From Bugulina stolonifera (taxonomy: Eukaryota > Bryozoa > Gymnolaemata > Cheilostomatida > Bugulidae), in NCBI GenBank assembly GCA_935421135.1, contig OW285189.1, positions 12,793,072 to 12,857,071 of the forward strand: DNA of 64,000 nt, written 5' to 3'. The translations under genes were made by a program, and so were the position numbers. Below are positions 63,801-64,000 of this stretch, one piece after another. The notes under the pieces are model-generated. The model saw only the letters and a list, made by a program, of their open reading frames with translations. It was not told the origin of the DNA and made no database searches. Within the stretch, counting starts at the first letter, position 1, and the number at the start of each line of letters is the position of its first letter.

Positions 63801-64000
63801 ATCTTCAGTTACTGGCTCACTCGGCTCTGTCTCAGTATCAACAGCGGTTTCTTCTGCAGGGACATCATCTGTATGTTCCTCTTCCACAACAGGCTCAGCA
63901 TCAACAGGTTCAGAGTCTGTTGGTTTCTCATCAGCTACAGGTTCACAAGGTTGTGTCTCAGCTTCAACAGCCACTTCAGAAGTGATGTCATCAACAGCAG
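33212..64000 (-). CDS. 3' part of a giant acidic repeat protein gene, ankyrin-tail-like (13 exons, open at right edge)
   Basis: Exons in minus-strand order: >64000-52658, 51991-51011, 49891-49829, 48828-48772, 47967-47878, 46466-46440, 45859-44744, 42560-42413, 41786-41638, 41021-40986, 40698-34579, 33893-33833 and 33398-33212 (stop). Every junction is GT-AG and keeps frame. Exons 2-7 and the 6.1-kb exon are all phase 1-1, so they can be skipped freely. The product exceeds 6,500 residues, is acidic, almost without hydrophobic stretches and surely disordered. Basic DGT motifs occur at ILPDGTVVCHNTTKT (near 52,700) and ILPDGTVVTRKITKT (near 51,330), and LTRTRYKDGVAEQEV lies in the last exon. 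Giant exons with Ser-Asp-Ser-Leu motifs and such basic ends recall neuronal ankyrin tails (vertebrate ANK2/ANK3, fly Ank2, worm UNC-44). The defining domains would lie beyond 64,000, so the identity is tentative. Confidence 0.7.
34579..40698 (-). CDS. 6.1-kb giant exon, Ser/Asp-rich
   Basis: The acceptor AATTCAG/GTGTTTCT at 40,699 and donor TCTGAAG/GTACTT at 34,578 bound 2,039 codons, phase 1-1. The first two thirds consist of diverged repeats of about 110-130 residues around SLTGDLL-like and SDGEL-like motifs. Near 35,870-36,180 there are three copies of an (S/N)SL-x-EFE-x-LE motif (SLAEFEQLE, SVLEFEHLE, SLYEFETLE). Near 34,960-35,390 are six copies of an M/L-x-x-S-x-DS-L/I motif (MEKSLDSL, MVKSVDSI, MITSSDSL and others). 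From memory, similar short motifs occur in invertebrate giant ankyrins, which I cannot verify here. The length is close to vertebrate ankyrin giant exons (about 6-8 kb). Confidence 0.8.
40986..42560 (-). CDS. three linking exons (42560-42413, 41786-41638, 41021-40986)
   Basis: The first (148 nt) begins after CATATAG with DYSSDESDAGLHRPRG and ends in phase 2. The second (149 nt) begins at TTTTACAG/AGAAGATG with EDDTYIDTEPASPLYERSQS and ends ATCCG/GTAAGT. The third (36 nt, NDDNGYNGADG) joins to the 6.1-kb exon. The first two have lengths that only work as a pair. Joining is in phase throughout. A second donor (TCATCG/GTAAGC) near 41,613 could extend the middle exon. Confidence 0.7.
41890..42320. 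repeat. intronic duplication with a perfect hairpin
   Basis: Two copies of a segment around CCAGCGATGGCTACCACAAT (about 41,988-42,110 and 42,170-42,310). The second carries a 43-bp hairpin at 42,214-42,256 (CATTGTGCCTGTACTTGTAT and its complement). It lies in the intron between the 42,413 and 41,786 exon ends. No coding role. Confidence 0.65.
42718..44436 (-). mobile_element. DNA transposon with decayed transposase in an intron (1,719 bp)
   Basis: Terminal inverted repeats CGCTGGCCTAGTTCTCAAAC / GTTTGAGAACTAGGCCAGCG flanked by ATTA on both sides (42,714-42,717 and 44,437-44,440). Minus-strand remnants read MILWSDSCVPQNRNS and, further on, EPGHSAIQEIDYVHSVIE, then MVRHLFNIKPNQIPMDI. The (S/D)DxCxxQNRN...GHS pattern is found in transposase-like proteins of animal elements whose family I cannot name with certainty. 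The frame is broken, and part of the interior is replaced by nested fold-back DNA. Confidence 0.75.
43769..44018. repeat. two adjoining palindromes inside the intronic transposon
   Basis: Palindrome 1 (43,769-43,864) has arms CTTTACTTTCACTACAAT... with centre TTCAATATTGAA. Palindrome 2 (43,861-44,014) has arms AAAGTACAAACAGCATGTAG... with centre TTGCATATGCAA. They overlap at GTGAAAGTAAAGT, so the same 12-mer occurs three times in alternating orientation. They interrupt the transposase remnant and look like a nested fold-back insertion. Confidence 0.85.
44744..45859 (-). CDS. 1.1-kb acidic Ser/Thr-rich exon
   Basis: The acceptor CATATGCAG/GTGATG at 45,860 and donor TCTAAAG/GTATAT at 44,743 bound 371 full codons, phase 1-1. 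Composition is Ser/Thr/Glu-rich with no known fold. It includes KFSEKHVRFPGDEATTDV and many potential acidic-directed phosphorylation sites (SxxE, TxxE). The frame remains open about 15 codons past the donor, which could serve as an alternative end. Confidence 0.75.
46440..49891 (-). CDS. four small phase 1-1 cassette exons
   Basis: Exons 49891-49829 (63 nt, KWKDSSDEHSSTNSHSIADE), 48828-48772 (57 nt, FEGQQIGGASYEYDEDIS), 47967-47878 (90 nt, starts DLAQDETVAPETYDGD) and 46466-46440 (27 nt, PDQLHITT). Each starts by completing a codon with two bases, ends with one base G, and has AG/GT borders. All lengths are multiples of three, so each can be included or skipped without changing frame. Individually they are short. 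The shared phase and similar acidic composition are the support. A 9-nt micro-exon near 46,570 is conceivable but unsupported. Confidence 0.65.
49004..49640 (+). mobile_element. probable solo LTR or similar insertion in an intron
   Basis: A GC-richer block that starts TGTTGTGTCCGGCTGAGG in otherwise AT-rich intron DNA and ends near GATTACCAACA. It resembles an LTR in composition and in the TG...CA ends, but I see no clear target duplication and no second copy in the window. Confidence 0.35.
50949..51991 (-). CDS. exon with alternative end: in-frame stop or splice donor
   Basis: The acceptor TTTTGCAG/GAACAG at 51,992 is in phase with the giant exon (Ser-Gly junction). The exon encodes an acidic, Ser/Thr-rich segment and a basic segment, EILPDGTVVTRKITKT followed by IRKRMVAK. 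Two ends are possible. Read on, the frame stops at 50,949 (...ASAPYNQ). Alternatively the donor ATTGAAG/GTGAAG at 51,010 leaves one base and joins in phase to the exon at 49,891. I infer a short isoform with its own C terminus and a long isoform continuing to 33,212. It could instead be two neighbouring genes, but the exact phase match of all following exons argues for one. Confidence 0.7.
52658..64000 (-). CDS. giant exon (>11.3 kb) of acidic higher-order repeats
   Basis: Open frame of 3,777+ codons running off the window edge. The only plausible end is the donor CATCTCAG/GTGTGT at 52,658. Nearly all of it is Glu/Pro/Ala/Val/Asp repeats: blocks such as VADEKPTDPEPVDAEP, EEEHADDVPAEETAVDAE and AAEEPAVDDITSE make modules of about 85-90 residues. 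A larger unit is marked by SVVAESASDMQSAPATEVVD, recurring near 53,996, 54,821, 55,549, 56,277, 57,303, 58,546, 59,828, 60,650, 61,910 and 62,468. The last 120 residues are unique: a Ser-rich acidic stretch, then SKYHILPDGTVV. An uninterrupted frame in so repetitive a sequence implies selection on the protein. No domain with known function is recognised inside. Confidence 0.85.

Noticed and set aside
52956..63985. Long plus-strand frames (up to 391 codons) rich in Ser/Ala/Thr or Gln/Leu/His
   Set aside because: They mirror the minus-strand acidic repeat, whose GAA/GCT/CCT-biased codons give few stops in antisense. They break at each irregular repeat, while the minus frame stays open for more than 11 kb.

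Overview
The window is animal (metazoan) nuclear DNA. Genes are split by short GT-AG introns, intergenic DNA is AT-rich with many ACATGTACATGT-like motifs, and the window is full of LTR, LINE, SINE, MITE and minisatellite sequence. A marine invertebrate is likely and a sponge possible, but the sequence alone does not fix the phylum.

Region 1 (about 1-31,570) is a duplicated locus. It holds three copies, all on the minus strand, of a compact five-exon gene: copy 1 at 2,873-5,698, copy 2 at 11,808-15,051, copy 3 at 27,121-30,300. I rebuilt each from splice sites whose phases agree exactly in all three copies. Each encodes a protein of about 245 residues with a short cytosolic end, one signal-anchor membrane helix, a linker, a BRICHOS domain, an R-x-K-R furin-type site, and a 33-residue cationic, very Tyr/Arg-rich C-terminal peptide. 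That peptide has four Cys placed around a central Gly-Gly, as expected for a disulfide-locked beta-hairpin. This is the architecture of the BRICHOS precursors of annelid antimicrobial peptides (arenicin, alvinellacin, capitellacin, nicomicin), although the peptide itself is different. The pro-domains are conserved and the peptide is the fastest-changing part. This small peptide family is the most interesting system in the window.

The repeat units around these genes contain a G-rich 16/17-bp minisatellite, a near-perfect 14-bp satellite and an 11-bp satellite, in that order. They are also hit by solo LTRs, a hAT-type MITE, a SINE and LINE fragments. Several insertions can be dated relative to the duplications because the other copies preserve the empty site.

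Region 2 (about 15,050-22,540) lies between copies 2 and 3 and is largely a graveyard of retroelements, fold-back elements and a Harbinger-like MITE.

Region 3 (33,212 to beyond 64,000, minus strand) is the 3' part of one very large gene. I find 13 exons in phase with each other. Two are giant: more than 11.3 kb, open at the right edge and built from acidic Glu/Pro/Ala/Val higher-order repeats, and 6.1 kb, Ser/Asp-rich. Most of the others are small phase 1-1 cassette exons. An in-frame stop at 50,949 suggests a shorter isoform. The giant exons, the repeated DSL motifs and the DGTVV-type basic segments resemble the giant-exon tails of neuronal ankyrins, but no ankyrin repeats, ZU5 or death domain lie in the window, so that identity is tentative. 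A 1.7-kb DNA transposon with clear terminal repeats and a 4-bp target duplication sits in one intron.
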